64,000 bases of DNA. Source: Blepharisma stoltei. Lineage: Eukaryota; Ciliophora; Heterotrichea; Heterotrichida; Blepharismidae. The notes under the pieces were generated by a model. The model was not told the DNA's origin. It made no database searches and worked only from the letters and a program-made list of their open reading frames with translations. The stretch spans positions 186,001 through 250,000 of the forward strand of contig CAJZBQ010000060.1 in NCBI GenBank assembly GCA_914767885.1. Reading direction: 5' to 3'. Shown one piece after another: positions 1-12,660 of the stretch. Made by a program: the position numbers and the translations under genes. The number at the start of each line of letters is the position of its first letter. Within the stretch, counting starts at the first letter, position 1.

Positions 1-3000
1 AAAATAAAATCATCTTTAAGCTCACTTTCTTCTTTTTCCTGGTCTTTTTTAGCAAATCCTGAGGCATCTTCTCTTGCTACCCTTAAAAAGACTTCTTCAA
101 GGGTTGTAACAGATATTCCATAAGACGGCAACTGTAAAAAGTTAAGTTGCTTGTCAAGGGCTGCAAAAAACTCAGTAAATTTACTTGAGCTAGAGTTAGG
201 GATTTGAAAAGTTATTTCTGCATGCACATCACTCATTAAAGAAGCTTCAGGAATGTATTCTCTTATGAAATCCTTAACCGATTGTGTATGAGTTTTGCTT
301 GCAACTCCGACTTCTTTGACAATAGTTAAGTAATAGCCGACTCCATATCTTTTTTTCAAGAAAAGAGAGCTGCCAAGGCATCTGAGTTTGCCATGAGACA
401 TAATTGCAATTCTATCTGCTAAAACGTCAGCTTCTTCCATATAATGGGTTGTGAGAATGATGATTCTATTATTTTTGTTGTTTTTGAGCATATCCCACAT
501 TTGCCTTCTTGCAGTTAAGTCCATACCTGATGTAGGCTCATCTAGTAGCACAATAGGAGAATCAGCGATCAAAGCCATTGCAAGGGATAACTTTCGTTTC
601 ATACCACCTGATAAAAGCTTACCCTATCCTATAAGTATATAAAAAATGTTAGAAACTACTATTAAATTATTGGCAATTTATTTTAATATTATTTGAGCTA
701 TCAACGAAATTGGCAAAAATGAGCTAACTCCCCCCCCCCCATCCTTGATCGAACGACTCGCCATCGTTCGATCAAGGATGGGGGTTAAAAAAAATTTTTT
801 TGGGAAAAAAATTTTATATATAAAATAAAATATATATATAAAATTTTTTTTTATTTACTTTTAAATAAGAGGGTTAAGAGTATTTAATAATTATTTTTAC
901 AGCAAAAAATTGAATTAATTTCATAAAAATACCAATTTTTTATATTTTAATTTATTAGTTTACCCCTTTAAATTGTATAAATTTTTAATTTGTTACTTAT
1001 TAAATTAAAATTTTTTTTTTTTTTTAAATTTTAAAAAATCTCTATTTTATTAGCTTATTGAGTTTTTTTAAGCCCATGTTGATGACTAAATTACTTTAAA
1101 TGGTTGATTCCGAAGCTTTCTATCGTCTTAAAGTCTCTGAAAACAACTTCATTAGGTACATCTTCCCAAGCTTTTGATAACTATTATATTTTTATATATA
1201 TAAAAATTTGCATGATATGAAAATCGTTCGATCAAGGATGGGGGTTAATTTCCCCAATTTTTAGGAATTTTTACAGTCAATCGTTCGATCAAGGATGGGG
1301 GGGGAGTAAGATATTTCTCTCAATTTTTTAAAAATGCCTTTATTTAATCTATCTATTATTTATTAGGCGTAGCGTATTGCAACCCTTATGATTTGTTTCC
1401 TGTTAGTCGTCTGCTTCAAGTTGCCATTATTTAATCATTATTTAATCATTAATTAATCGTGTATTATAATTTAATTTAAATGAGAAAGAGTTAGTTTGAG
1501 TATCTTTCTTGGATGTCAAATCGACTTCAGATAGTTTTTCTTTAATTTGGTGATATATTTCTTTCTTGTTATTCATACCTTTGAAGATAGCAAAAAGATA
1601 TAGGTGTTCTTCAGGGGTTAATTCATTGAATAAGACATTGTGCTGAGGACAAACTCCTAGAGATCTTCTTATTTTATTAAGATCTGTAGATAGGTATAGG
1701 CCATTTATTGTCATATCTCCATAAGTGGTCGGGATAAGGCCACACATCATTGAAATGGTTGTAGTTTTTCCTGCACCATTATGACCTAATAATGCAAAAA
1801 TCTGCCCATTATATATATCTAAGCTTATATCTTCAACAGCTGTTTTGTCTCCAAAAACTTTTTTAAAGTTCCTTATAAGTAGAGCTTTTCCATTTTCCTT
1901 TTGTTTTTCTAACCCAACTATTAATCATATAACGTCTTTTACTATAATTGTTTTTTTTAATTAATTATTATCTAAGATTTAATAGATCAAACCAAATTTT
2001 ATAAAAATTTTAAAATTTATGAAATAATAAGCCCAATTAATAATAAGAAATAGCGTTTATTATCAGATGGCTGATTAAGTCCTCCTCAATTTTTTCTACA
2101 TTGTCTCCCCAGCTGATTTCTGTATCGAATAAATTTTGGTGCACATTTCGCTTGCTTGGCCACCAAAATGATTTTGAGAATAAAAAGTATCAAGGTCTTT
2201 TTACTCCTCACTCAGTAGGCCAAACTTGATCAAGATAAATAGCTAAAACTGTAAAGATAACTGAATCAATTACAAAAAAAGCAATGCAAGTCCCAAACGT
2301 ATAGTTATGCACCTCTGAGTCTAAATTATCATTTTGCACTCCAGCCTGGCCATTCTCCAAATATGCTAGGACATCAGAACCTAAAGATAAAGCAACATTA
2401 GGCAGCAAAGATGCAGCAGTTTTATCTCCTCTTTCCAAAGTAGGATCATTAACAGCAAAACTTATAAAATAGCTTATTAAAAAAGCCATCAAGCCCAGCA
2501 TTACAGCACTTCTAGATCTTGAGAAGAACATACTAATAAATATGCTAAAGGCCATACAATTGATTCCATATAGCCAGAAAAATAAAAATATCATTTCTGG
2601 AGCACTATATTTAAAAAGCCCTGCAGAAATAATTGTCCCAACTATTGCGATAACTGTATATACAGAAAAATAATAGGTAATCCATGAAAGCCAGTAAGCT
2701 TTATTAGAAAGTCCCATAATCATCATCATTTCTTTGATTTTGTATTCTTTTTCCTGGACTATTAAAGACAGCATTCTGCATACAGGAACAATATAAGAAA
2801 TGACTAGGAAAAAAGGAAGAAGTCCAGCAATCGCTAAAATAAAATCATCTTTGGTATAGTCATCATAATACATTGGAACAAAACCTGCGGCAAAGTAGGC
2901 ATTTATATTAGAAGATACATCTTGAAGAATAATATTGTCGATGTAATTCATCATATGTATAAAGTTTGTGCCTATGTATTGGTACTGGAACTTAGGCATT

Positions 3001-3785
3001 GGCTCTCGAATGAGCTTGTCAACATTTTTGTGGTCACGGAAATTAAAGATGTCTATAATATCTCCAAGTCCATATTCTCCTGATCAGTATGCCTCTGTTG
3101 TATTGAACCTGAAGCTGTATTCAATATTTTTAGAGTCTTTACTATAGAAGACGACAGCGAAACAAATTTTCCCACTATCTTCGTAATCACTGTCCTTTAT
3201 ATATATATTTTGTAATAAAATACCATCAAAAAATAAGGTTTTTAAAATATTTAAAACCATTTTTAATATAAAAATGATTTTCTATTCAAAATAGATAATC
3301 CTTGTAGGCAGATATTTATCATACCATTAATAGTCCTCTAAGTCCTCTTCGGAATCATACCGCTCAACTATATAAGGCTTTCCAGTATCATTTCCTTCAG
3401 TTTTTATTTTATCTATAAGCTTGAGTATAATAGTTTCTGAATATGGATCTTTATACTCATTTATTAGCGCTATTTTCCATTTTTTATCTTTCTCAAAGTA
3501 CTCCCTATAGTAGTTATCGTGGCATTTTGGGAAGTCTGGAAGCTTGGCAACAGGATCAAAATATTGCCCAAAGTAGTTATTGCCGTCATAAGAGACTGTC
3601 ATTGCTGATTTCTTCAGATAAGAGGATTGATCATGGTCTGCATAACTAGCAGAACTTTTTATAGCCAGCAAGAAAAGTAGAAGGGCTATAGGAAAGGCCA
3701 ATTCACATATTGAGCCACAGAGTATTCGCTTTCAGAGCACTCAGTTCTTGTACAGGAGTGCTCGATAGTGTTGCCAAAGAGACAT
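1..3785 (-). CDS. ABCA-type transporter, copy A (3' end beyond window)
   Basis: Full-type ABCA lipid/sterol-class exporter by similarity to its five neighbours; the actual substrate is not known. The start ATG is at 3785 ([14 protein letters not shown]-like N-terminus). The second and third conserved Trp codons of this N-terminus are UGA, so UGA is read as Trp. Going downstream come the first membrane segment, a soluble loop, membrane segments with [19 protein letters not shown] (2680-2760), and then NBD1 with its Walker A (rc of about 1750-1790) and H-loop region (about 430-445). The NBD2 half lies left of position 1. Three eliminated sequences (3204-3332, 1913-2078, 622-1493) interrupt the frame; removing them rejoins conserved codons. 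Residues CELAF replace the usual CEWLF. This is the last gene of a minus-strand array, lying downstream of copy B. Confidence 0.88.
622..1493. other. IES in ABCA copy A with nested family-B MITE
   Basis: This 872-bp insert splits NBD1. It is bounded by TTA at 619-621 and 1491-1493; joining the two gives AAGCTTAGTTTGAG, which aligns with AACTTAGTTCTT of copy B. It contains a complete family-B MITE (728-1309), so it is an IES that was itself invaded. The rest is AT-rich and has no gene. Confidence 0.8.
728..1309 (+). mobile_element. Family-B MITE, nested
   Basis: The element starts CTCCCCC and ends GGGGAG, flanked by TAA at 725-727 and 1307-1309. At the left end CCATCCTTGATCGAACGA and its inverse form a hairpin of about 40 bp. 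At the right end the same motif recurs twice in direct order (1223-1244 and 1280-1300). The core is AT-rich with no coding capacity, so it is non-autonomous. A second copy lies in opposite orientation at 44601-45151. Confidence 0.85.
1913..2078. other. IES (TAA-bounded) in ABCA copy A
   Basis: This 166-bp AT-rich insert has TAA at both ends (1910-1912 and 2076-2078). Removal restores TTTTTCTAAGTCCTCCTC, matching the DLEKQKEN linker before NBD1 in other copies. Copy E has an IES at the same codon position (35582-35853), so the site may be shared or a repeated target. Confidence 0.78.
3204..3332. other. IES (TA-bounded) in ABCA copy A
   Basis: This 129-bp AT-rich insert lies in the first soluble loop. 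TA at 3202-3203 and at 3331-3332 are the inferred boundaries. Excision gives CTTTATATAGTCCTCTAAG, matching the [14 protein letters not shown] stretch of copies B and D. Confidence 0.75.
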
Positions 3786-3807
3786 TTTTATTATAAGTGT
3801 TTAAAAA

Positions 3808-3824
3808 TTTTGGAGAAATTATGA
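3808..3824 (-). promoter_or_regulatory. Conserved upstream box, ABCA copy A
   Basis: On the gene strand this reads TCATAATTTCTCCAAAA. The CC pair begins 27 nt before the ATG. The same TTCTCCAAA core sits 25-28 nt before the ATG of all six paralogues, so a core-promoter role is inferred. Confidence 0.5.
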
Positions 3825-4918
3825 ACAACACAATAGAGCCTATCAGAAGAGAAAGTTATTGGTTATTAATAAAAGCCACTATGAGATAAATTGAGTTTTA
3901 ATAACTAAAGTAGCATCAGGCTGCATCAGGACTGTTTTAATATTGTCAAATATTTTTCATATTTTCAACAAGCATGGAACTACAATAGATTTAAGTTTAA
4001 ATGTTTAGCTTATAGGAAATATTTATTATATTATGGAAAAGAAGATCAATATTGCTAATTTCGGTCAAGAAGAGCAGTATTAAAGAATATTAAATTTTCT
4101 AAAGCGAAATTAAAGCATGAGAAATTATTAGATACTATTGTTTTTAATCGCTTTTTAAGTGCAAGAGCTAATAGGTCTAATTTTGCGCTTCAAGGCTGGT
4201 GATTTTTATATAAGATTTGTTTAATTTGCCATTTATCCTCTATTTGAATTTTCTCACCACACTAAAGTTGACCAAAAATATTAAAATTAGCCAGGTAAAT
4301 TAGGCTGTAAAATTTATAATTGCTAAAAAAGGAAGCATTCTAGTAGTTTTATATAGTTCTGGCTAAATTAAAAAAATTTATTATTTTTGAAACTCTTAAT
4401 AAATTATAGTTTTGATAATAATTTTTAAAAATGATAATTTAGGATATTATTGAAGCTATCTTATTTGCTTTATTAGCAATTTATTATAAAATCGAATATA
4501 TTCTGCTAATACTTTCGAAGAAAAGTATGCTCGCAGCGGGCCTGCTAAATTAGAAATTATAAGTAACTAACCCAATAAACCTTAGAGCTAGCAAAATTAT
4601 TGAAAGTTTATATAAATAAGATGGCCGGTTAAGAGCGACCTGCCATCCCCATTGCGGGCCAATAGTCTTAAAAATGATAATGATTTTTCTTGAACGTTTA
4701 TAAAGCACTTAAGTTATAAAGAAAATAAATAATCGACTCAATTTGATTTTGGATGCAGATTAAAGTTTTATGCTGCAAGGGGAAGCCATGGAGTGCCAGC
4801 GATTCCAAGAAGATGCTTGATATGCTTTTTCTTGTTAGCTTATAGCTGCAAATAATTACACTGTCAATTATAATGATGTTTAGAATTTTTGTTAATTGAT
4901 TTTTCAAATTTTTGCTTA

Positions 4919-5303
4919 CTCCCCCCCCCTCCGTGAGTGAACAAAAAAATTTTGTTCACTCACGGAGGGGGGCTAATTTATTTTTTTTTTAAAAAATTTA
5001 TATATAAATTTTATAAAAAAATTTTTTTTCGAAATTTAAAAAAATCCTAATTCACAAAAATTGGAAAGCAAAAATTAATTTAATTTATAAAATTTATGTT
5101 TTAAAAAGCAATTCGTTCAAAATTAAACAGAATTAGCTCTAGATTTCATTATAATAATTATCATTTATATATCAAATTTTTTTTTTCCATAAAAAATTTT
5201 TCTATTAATAAAATTTTTGTTCACTCACGGAGGGTGGGTTTTTGGGCAAAAAATAGCGATTTTTCTAATGGTTTTGTTCACTCACGGAGGGGGGGGGGAG
5301 TTA
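4919..5303 (+). mobile_element. Family-A MITE (intergenic)
   Basis: 385 bp flanked by TTA (4916-4918 and 5301-5303). The left end carries CCTCCGTGAGTGAACAA followed by its inverse, forming a hairpin. The right end carries two direct copies of GTTCACTCACGGAGG. The ends are CTCCCC and GGGGAG. The AT-rich core has no ORF. This copy lies outside genes, between copies A and B. Confidence 0.85.
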
Positions 5304-5448
5304 ATAGAATATGATGAAGAGAAAACTGAAAATCGACTCCAATTATTGTGAATTCAATATAGCATCAAATAATAATAAATTAATTGCTTTATTTATAATT
5401 AAAAACACTTTTTAATATAAGTTCTTAAATAATAATTATTTATGATCT

Positions 5449-8400
5449 CTAGCTACCATGAGTATATCTTCTAACAATTCCTGCTTGAGATTCTTCTCCT
5501 TTTCTTGCGAAATCATTGAAGATTTGTTCTAAAGAGCTTTGAGACAACGCATATTCAGATATTTTAAGGGCTTCTTTATTCATTTCAACTATAGAGAAAA
5601 AGTATCCTATTGACTTTTCCTCTTCTTTAGCAATTTTGAATTTATAAAGTGAAGAGAAATGTTCAATAATTTCGACTTTCTTAAATTCACTTTTAAGCCA
5701 TTCATAAATTTTATCACCCAGCTCTTCGACAATAACCCAGGACACTAAAGAATCTCTTGAAATACATCCATCTACTTTTAATTGTTGATATAAAGCAGAG
5801 CCTGCACCTCTTTCATGAATTTCCTCATAGAAATTCTTTGCGTCGAGAATTTCTAAACATGGTAAAATTTGATTTTCTGTGATTACTGTTTCTCCCATAA
5901 GGATACGATCTAAAACCATTCCTCTATCATTTACTTCAAAATGGCTAGGAATTTCAACTTTTGCTTCGAACTCATATCGATCGCCATATTTGCTTTTAAT
6001 CCAGGTAGCAGTTCCAAGACATCTAAGCCTTCCAGCAACCATAATAGCCATACGATCACTTAAAGCTTCAGCTTCTTCCATTGAATGAGTTGTCAAAATG
6101 ACTGAGGAGTTCTTTTGTTTAAGATTCCCAATGACTTTCCACATTTTTTTTCTAGTTTCTGGATCCATTCCTGCAGAAGGCTCATCTAAAAACACTACTG
6201 TCGGATTTCCAATAAGAGCCATTGCAACTGAAAGTTTTCTTTTATTTCCTCCTGAATAGGTTCCTGCCAAAATATCAGCATATTGCCTTAAATCCATTTG
6301 ATCAAGCATTTCTTCAACTAGTTCTTCTCTCCTATCTTTAGGAATTCCTTTGATATCTGAGTATAATCTCAAATGCTCTCTTGCTGTAAGCAGTTCAGAT
6401 ATAGCATCAAATTGAGGGCAATACCCTATCAGCTCTCTTGCCTTATCTAGCTCAGTACTAACATTATGTCCACAAATATAAGCATCACCAGTTGTAGGTG
6501 CGATTTCTCCAGTCAGCATCTTAAAAGTTGTAGTTTTTCCAGCTCCATTTACCCCTAAAAACGCAAAACACTCTTGCTGGCTTACATTAAAGCTCACATC
6601 TTCTACCGCCACAAATAATTTGCTCATTCCTTGCCTAAAAATCTTTCTAACACCTCTTACATTAACCTGGACATCTTTTGGATCCATATTTAAAGCGTTT
6701 GCTGCTTCTTTTTCAACGTCATCATCAGCTTCATAATCTGTAGGCGCAACTACAGGGGTTTTCCAGAACTTTTGCAACACTTTTTGATGGGTTTCTAAGT
6801 ATTCTTGGACATATACAAAGAATAAATATAATGGAATTGTGACCCCGATCATTAAAATGTCAGCCCCAGCTGAGCCCATGTCAAATGCATTATATAAGCC
6901 GCTTTTCTCGTCCCATATGGAATAATTAGATATGCTTCCTAGATCTAATAGTCCATTTCCAAAACAAAAAGCTGGGCTTAGTCTGAAAAACCACCTGAGA
7001 CCTCTGCCAATTGGTCTTGTGGACTCAAAGAAATAAAGGACCAGGATAAATGCTGGGAGAATTCCACCTGCAACTACATTGAAAAGAATAGTAGCAACTT
7101 GTGCAGTTGGATAATTTTTGAAGAAAAAGCTAGTAAAATAAGTGAATGGCGCTATGGAAATTCCATATAAGAGCATTAGCACCCAAACGGCTCCATAGGT
7201 ATCATCTGGATCAGTAAAGCTTTTTATATCAAAAGCTAAGACCATTGCAGCACAAATAACAGCTGGAAAGATATGCTTTATAGAGTCCCAAAAGAAATTT
7301 GCGCACCAATAAGAAAATCTTGAAACCCCACTTATCATGTGCTGGTGTTTGACATTAGTTTCTCGCTCTTTTACAATTAAAGCTATAATACCTGTTGGGA
7401 TGAAGCTAAATCCTAATGAAAAGACTATTGAAGCTAAAAATCCATCCCCTGTTCCCCTTAGATTTTCAATTTTTTGAGTGTAAGGGAGTGGATAATTATA
7501 AACTGTCACTTTTACACCATATTTTGATAATATTTCATTAGAGAGCTTATTGTAGTAGACTCCAGTAGCTTGAGGAGCTGATTGGTTGTGGAAAACAACA
7601 GCTTGGTACTGATCATTAGTAGCATCCATATTTGATAAGTAATATGAGCCCATTCTATAATTATTTGGATCTGTGCGGGTATCAAATAAAAATTTATCAA
7701 AGCCTTCAATTGTGCCATTAATATTTGCTGTTTTAGAGCTTTGATATTGCGCCCATGGTCCAACATTGGCACCAGCTGGCCAGTAATAAACTGTATCTTG
7801 AGGTTCTGAATATAAAGATTCTGACAAAAATTTTTTGTTAATTGGAGGAAAGCCATCACGAATTTTCATTAAGCCAAGTCCAACAATTACTAAGACAATA
7901 GGTACAAAAATCTCATAGACTAAGCTTTTTATATCTCTTTTAGACCAGAAAACTCTCTTCTTCAGCAAAGTCCAAAAATGACTAAAAAATAGTGAGCCCT
8001 TTAGTTTATCTCTTGATAAAACAAAATCATCACTAAGCTGAACATCAATTTCTTTTTCCTTTTCCTGCTCATTTTTAGCAATTTCTGAATCATCTCCTCT
8101 TGCAACTCTCAAAAAAACTTCTTCAAGGGTTGTTACAGATACACCATAAGACCGTAATTGCAGACTTTTTAGTTGCTGATCAAGAGCTGTAAAAAATTCA
8201 GTAAATTTACTTGAGCTAGAGTTAGGGATTTGGAAAGAAATTTCTGCATGAACGTCGCTCATTATAGATGCTTCAGGGATATAGGCTCTTATAAAATCTG
8301 TAACAGATTGAGTATGAGTTTTGCTTGCAACTCCGACTTCTTTGACAATAGTTAAGTAATAGCCGACTCCATATCTTTTTTTCAAGAAAAGAGAGCTGCC

Positions 8401-11023
8401 AAGGCATCTTAGTTTTCCATGTGACATGATTGCAACTCTATCAGCTAAAACATCTGCTTCCTCCATATAGTGGGTTGTCAGGATAATGATCCTATTATTT
8501 TTGTTGTTTTTGAGCATATCCCACATTTGCCTTCTTGCAGTTAAGTCCATACCTGATGTAGGCTCATCTAGTAGCACAATAGGAGAATCGCCGATCAAAG
8601 CCATTGCCAATGACAGTTTTCTTTTCATACCCCCTGACAAGAACTTAGTTCTTTTATCTTTTTTATCTGTTAAGTCTACTTCTGATAATTTTTCTTTAAT
8701 TTTTTTGTAGATTTCCTCTTTATCTTGCATTCCTTTGAAAATAGCGAAAAGATATAAGTGCTCTTCAGGTGTTAAGTCATTGAATAAGACATTGTGCTGA
8801 GGGCAAACTCCAAGAGACCTTCTTATTTTATTAAGATCTGTAGATAAGTAATTTCCATTTATTTTCATATCTCCATATGTTGTTGGTATAAGTCCACACA
8901 TCATTGAAATTGTTGTAGTTTTTCCAGCACCATTATGCCCTAATAATGCAAAAATCTGCCCATTATATATATCTAAGCTTATATCCTCAACTGCTACTTT
9001 ATTGCCAAAAACTTTTCTAAAGTTTCTTATAAGTAAAGCTTTTCCGTTTTCCTTTTGCTTTTCTAAGTCCCCCTCTACCTTTTCTACGTTATCTCCCCAT
9101 GAGACTTCGTCATTGAATAAATCCTCATGAGCATTTTTGCTGCTGGTAACCCAAAATGACTTTGTGAATAAAAAGTACCAAGGTCTTTTGACTCCCCACT
9201 CTGTAGGCCAAACCTGATCCAAATAAAGCGCTAAAATAGTAAAAATGCCAGTATCAATCGCCAAAAATATAATGCAGGTCCCAAATGTATAGTTATTTAC
9301 AACTGAGTCAGTGTTATCATTTTGAACTCCAACTTGGCCGTTTTCCAATTGCGCCAAAACATCACAGCCTAGAGTTAAAGCGATATTAGGTAGCAAAGAT
9401 GCAGCAGTCTTGCTGCTTTCATCTAAAGAAGGATCACTTACTGCAAAACTCATGAAATAGCTTATAAGAAAAATCATAAGTCCAAGCATTACAGCACTAC
9501 GTGACTTTGAAAAAAGCATACTGATGAGGATACTGAAGGTCATACAACTTAGTCCATAAAGCCAGAAAAATAAAAACATAATTCCTGGAGCGCTATATTT
9601 AAAAAGACTGATTGAAATAAATGAGCCAACAACTGCAATAACTGTATAGATTGACAAATAGTAAGTAAGCCATGAAAGCCAGTAGGCTTTATTGGAAAGT
9701 CCCATAATCATTACACTAAAAATGGCGGGATCTGTCAATTTTCAGCAGTTAAGACCCTATGCAAAGGTGAATTGGGTAGGATTGCATTCTGACAATCAAG
9801 AACAGCCTAGGAGAGCAGTCTTTTTCCTGTAGTTGAAGAAGGAAGGCGCTTTGTTACTCGATAGACTCAAGAAGTTAATCCTTAGGCTTAAGCTACTTAA
9901 ATCGTCCGCAAAACCTTAAGCAGTCCACACCGGACTAAAGCAGAAATGTAAGGAAGAGTTAATGAAATATACAGGTTACTGATAGATCTTTCATCTATAA
10001 GCTGAAGGACTTCCCGTACTGTATATCTTTTGTCCTGCCTCAATAATAAGATTAAGGTCAAATTTTAATAGCCTAAGCCATAATCATCATCATTTCTTTG
10101 ATCTTGTATTCTTTTTCCTGGACTATCAAAGATAGCATTCTGCATACAGGAACTATATATGAAATAACTAGGAAGAATGGAAGAAGGCCAGCAATTGCCA
10201 GGACGAAGTCATCTGCAGTCCAGTCATCATAATACATAGGAACAAAACCTGCCGCGAAGTAGGCATTTTCATTGGAGGAAACATCTTGAAGGATAATGTT
10301 ATCTATATAGTTCATCATATGCATGAAGTTGGTGCCAATATACTGGTATTGAAACTCAGGCATTGGCTCTCTAATAAGCTTATCGACATTATGGTGATCA
10401 CGGAAGTTAAAAATATCTATCCATTCGCCCCTATTTCTTCCATCTGATGACCCATAGGATTCTGTTGTATTGAACCTAAAGCTATACTTAATATTTTTGG
10501 AGTCTTTGCTATAAAAGACCACTGCAAAACAAATTTTTCCATTATCTCCATAGTCGCTGTCCTTTATATAGTCTTCTAAGTCATCCTCAGAGTCATAGCG
10601 CTCAACCACATATGGTCTTCCTGTGTCGTTTCCTTCAGCTTTTATTTTATCTACAAGCTTGTTTATGATAGTTTCTGAATAGGGCTCTTTATACTCATTG
10701 ACAAAAACTATTCTCCATTTTTGGTCCTTATTAAAGTAGCTTCTATAGTAGTTCTTGTGGCCTTTTGGGCTGTCTGGGATTTTGGCAGGTGGGTCGAAAT
10801 ATTGGCCAAAGTAGTTGTTGCCGTCATAAGAGACGGTCATTGCTGATTTTTGGAGGTAGGAGGCTTGATCATGATCTGTATAGCCGACAGCACTTCTTAT
10901 CAGCATTAAGACTAGGAGTAAGGCTATCGGAAAGAGCCATTCACACATAGACCCGCACAGTTTTCTCTTCCAGAGAATCCAGTTTTTGTACAGCAGTGCT
11001 CGGTAGTGTTGCCAAATAGACAT
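5449..11023 (-). CDS. ABCA-type transporter, copy B
   Basis: Full ABC transporter with the order TM1, large soluble loop, TM2-6, NBD1, TM7, second loop, TM8-12, NBD2, C-terminal regulatory tail. NBD1 has GHNGAGKT (about aa 570), LSGGMKRK and [13 protein letters not shown]2 has GVNGAGKT (about aa 1367), YSGGNKRK and [10 protein letters not shown]. Both cassettes look catalytically competent. ABCA proteins generally export lipids across cell or vesicle membranes; substrate here is unknown. The ATG is at 11023 and the stop TAG at 5449-5451, after RRYTHGS. One insert (9712-10087) interrupts the segment between [12 protein letters not shown] and GLSNKAYW; removing it leaves 5199 nt, or 1733 codons including stop. 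This is the least interrupted copy in the array. Confidence 0.93.
9712..10087. mobile_element. Retroposon-like insert in ABCA copy B
   Basis: The insert is flanked by a 10-bp direct repeat CCATAATCAT (9702-9711 and 10078-10087). The repeat contains TA at the same place in both copies, so TA-to-TA excision would restore the gene exactly. The interior is GC-richer than its surroundings, lacks a long ORF, and includes CAGCAGTTAAGACC, also found at the start of the insert at 57973, and AAGAAGTTAATCCTTAGGC, which resembles a module of the other inserts. A SINE-like retroposon is inferred. Confidence 0.7.
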
Positions 11024-11042
11024 TTTATTGTAATGACGGGAA

Positions 11043-11060
11043 TTTTTGGAGAATTTTTGA
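11043..11060 (-). promoter_or_regulatory. Conserved upstream box, ABCA copy B
   Basis: The gene strand reads TCAAAAATTCTCCAAAAA, with CC beginning 25 nt before the ATG. It is shared with the other five copies. Confidence 0.5.
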
Positions 11061-11784
11061 GCAAATAAAAAACACGTAGAGTATAGAAACTTATAGTTTA
11101 CTATATAAATTTGTGTTATGATTTATATCAATTAGCTGTTGTATAAGAGTGAGGCCAAGCCAGCTTTTGGCTGATTCTGTGGTCAATTTTCATATTTTTA
11201 TAGGCTTCGAAGCTATGATAATTTTACGTTTAACTATTTTACTTGGAAAAGTAGGGAAGCTTTTGCAATGAAAAAGTTTAACTGTCTTAATTTAATGTAA
11301 AAATATATAACCTAAAAGGTAAGGCCTTCCCAAAATTCTTAGTTTACCATTTTTCGTTCTTTCTAATCATTAAATTTAAGCCTAAGGCTTTATAATTTTT
11401 AGGATAGGTCCTAAAATCTCTTAATTTTTCGAAAACTGTAGGTCAGCTAGCTTCGGATTGATTTTATGGTCAATTTTCATATTTTCGCCAACAATTGAAG
11501 CAAGAATAATTTTTATCTTAACTATTTAACTTGGAGAATAGATTTTTATCACTTAAAAAGAAGATATTATCCCCTTAATTTTGACTGTAGGTTTTTATTT
11601 CAGAGTTTCATAACTTTTGTCAAAATTTCAAAAAATTGCTTTTATATAATTTTCAACTAATCTCATGTAAATTCTTTATTTTAGCCAAGATCAGACCAAA
11701 AAACTCTTATAAAGCTTTAATTTTTCAATTTTTCTGGGCTTTTAAGATGCATTTTCCATTTATGCTGGAATAGGTATTTCATTT

Positions 11785-12399
11785 AGTTCCTTCACACGAC
11801 GACTATTTCATAACGACTATTTTTTTTTTGCCTATTTTTTTTTTGGCCTATTTTTTTTCAACTATTTTGTTTTCACCTATTTTTTTTTCACCTATTTTTT
11901 TTTGGCCTATTTTTTTTGCCTAGCCTCATTCATGAAGCTGCTGAGAGGACTAAAACCTTATTGAGAAACAGAGGCCTTTCCTTACGCGATTAATATTGAG
12001 TAAATTAAGTGAAAAACTCCTAATTAAATCTAAAATTCTCGAAATTTTAAAAGCACTGAATTAGTATTCATGGAGTAAGAAATCCGTTAAGGGTGCATTT
12101 TTTGTGGTTAAATCGTTTAAAACACATTAAAAATTAGATTAAAACAATTATTATGGAATTATATGCCTAAATATTAGTAAAAAATAGTTAAAAAATTGTC
12201 AAAAAAAAGGCCAAAAAAATAGGCCAAAACAAAATAGGCCAAAAAACAATAGGCCAAAAGGCTAAAAAAAAAATAGGCCCAAAAAAAAATAGGCCAAAAA
12301 AAAATAGGCCAAAAAAGATAGGCTAAAAAAAAATAGGACAAAAAAAAAATAGGCTGAAAAAAAATAGTCGTTATGAAATAGTTGTCGTGTGAAGATACG
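11785..12399. mobile_element. Foldback-like element with minisatellite arms
   Basis: This 615-bp element is flanked by a 9-bp duplication ATTTCATTT (11776-11784 and 12400-12408). Its terminal inverted repeats include CTTCACACGACGACTATTTC on the left and the inverse on the right, with small differences. Inside, the left arm is a tandem array of a CCTATTTTTTTTT-type unit (about 11815-11925). The right arm is a longer array of the inverse AGGCCAAAAAAAAAT unit (about 12198-12372). There is no ORF. Long arms built from tandem repeats plus a 9-bp duplication resemble Drosophila FB elements in form only. Confidence 0.75.
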
Positions 12400-12623
12400 A
12401 TTTCATTTGTCTAGGCATATCCAATTGAAATTAGTTTCAAATCTTATCATATTCTTAAAATATAATTTCAATCAATTTCTCTTTAAATTCACTTAAAACT
12501 ATGAATTTGGGAAAATCTTAAAGGAATTAAAACGCTTAAATTTATAGTTTTTTTTATATCTAAAAGGAAGCAATAAATAATCAAAATTATTTGTGAGGCA
12601 TTTGAGCTAATCATGATAGGATT

Positions 12624-12660
12624 TAAAGTTTCTTATTTTAAATTGGAATAAGAAACTTTA
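12624..12660. repeat. Perfect 14-bp stem hairpin
   Basis: TAAAGTTTCTTATT and its exact inverse are separated by 9 nt. It lies in the B-C spacer about 0.57 kb after the 3' end of copy C. The function is unknown; it could be a remnant of a hairpin IES. Confidence 0.6.

Larger units (their letters stand above)
3786..5448. other. Spacer between ABCA copies A and B
   Basis: AT-rich DNA with no supportable gene. It holds the upstream box of copy A near 3808 and a family-A MITE at 4919-5303. A slightly GC-richer patch at about 4500-4660 resembles nothing I can name. Short ORFs here lack codon signal. Confidence 0.6.

Noticed and set aside
8486-8710. Plus-strand ORFs recurring in each ABCA copy (for example 451-642, 27235-27459, 43796-44023)
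   Set aside because: They are antisense shadows of the conserved NBD1 region and show no independent conservation.
5449-9738. A separate gene starting at the Met near 9738
   Set aside because: The first 12 residues come from the insert; the frame continues conserved sequence from 10073-11023 once the insert is removed.
12198-12372. Regularly spaced AGGCCAAAAAAAAAT repeats, CRISPR-like at first glance
   Set aside because: The spacers are only poly-A, the units are degenerate, and the array is the inverted arm of a foldback element in eukaryotic DNA.
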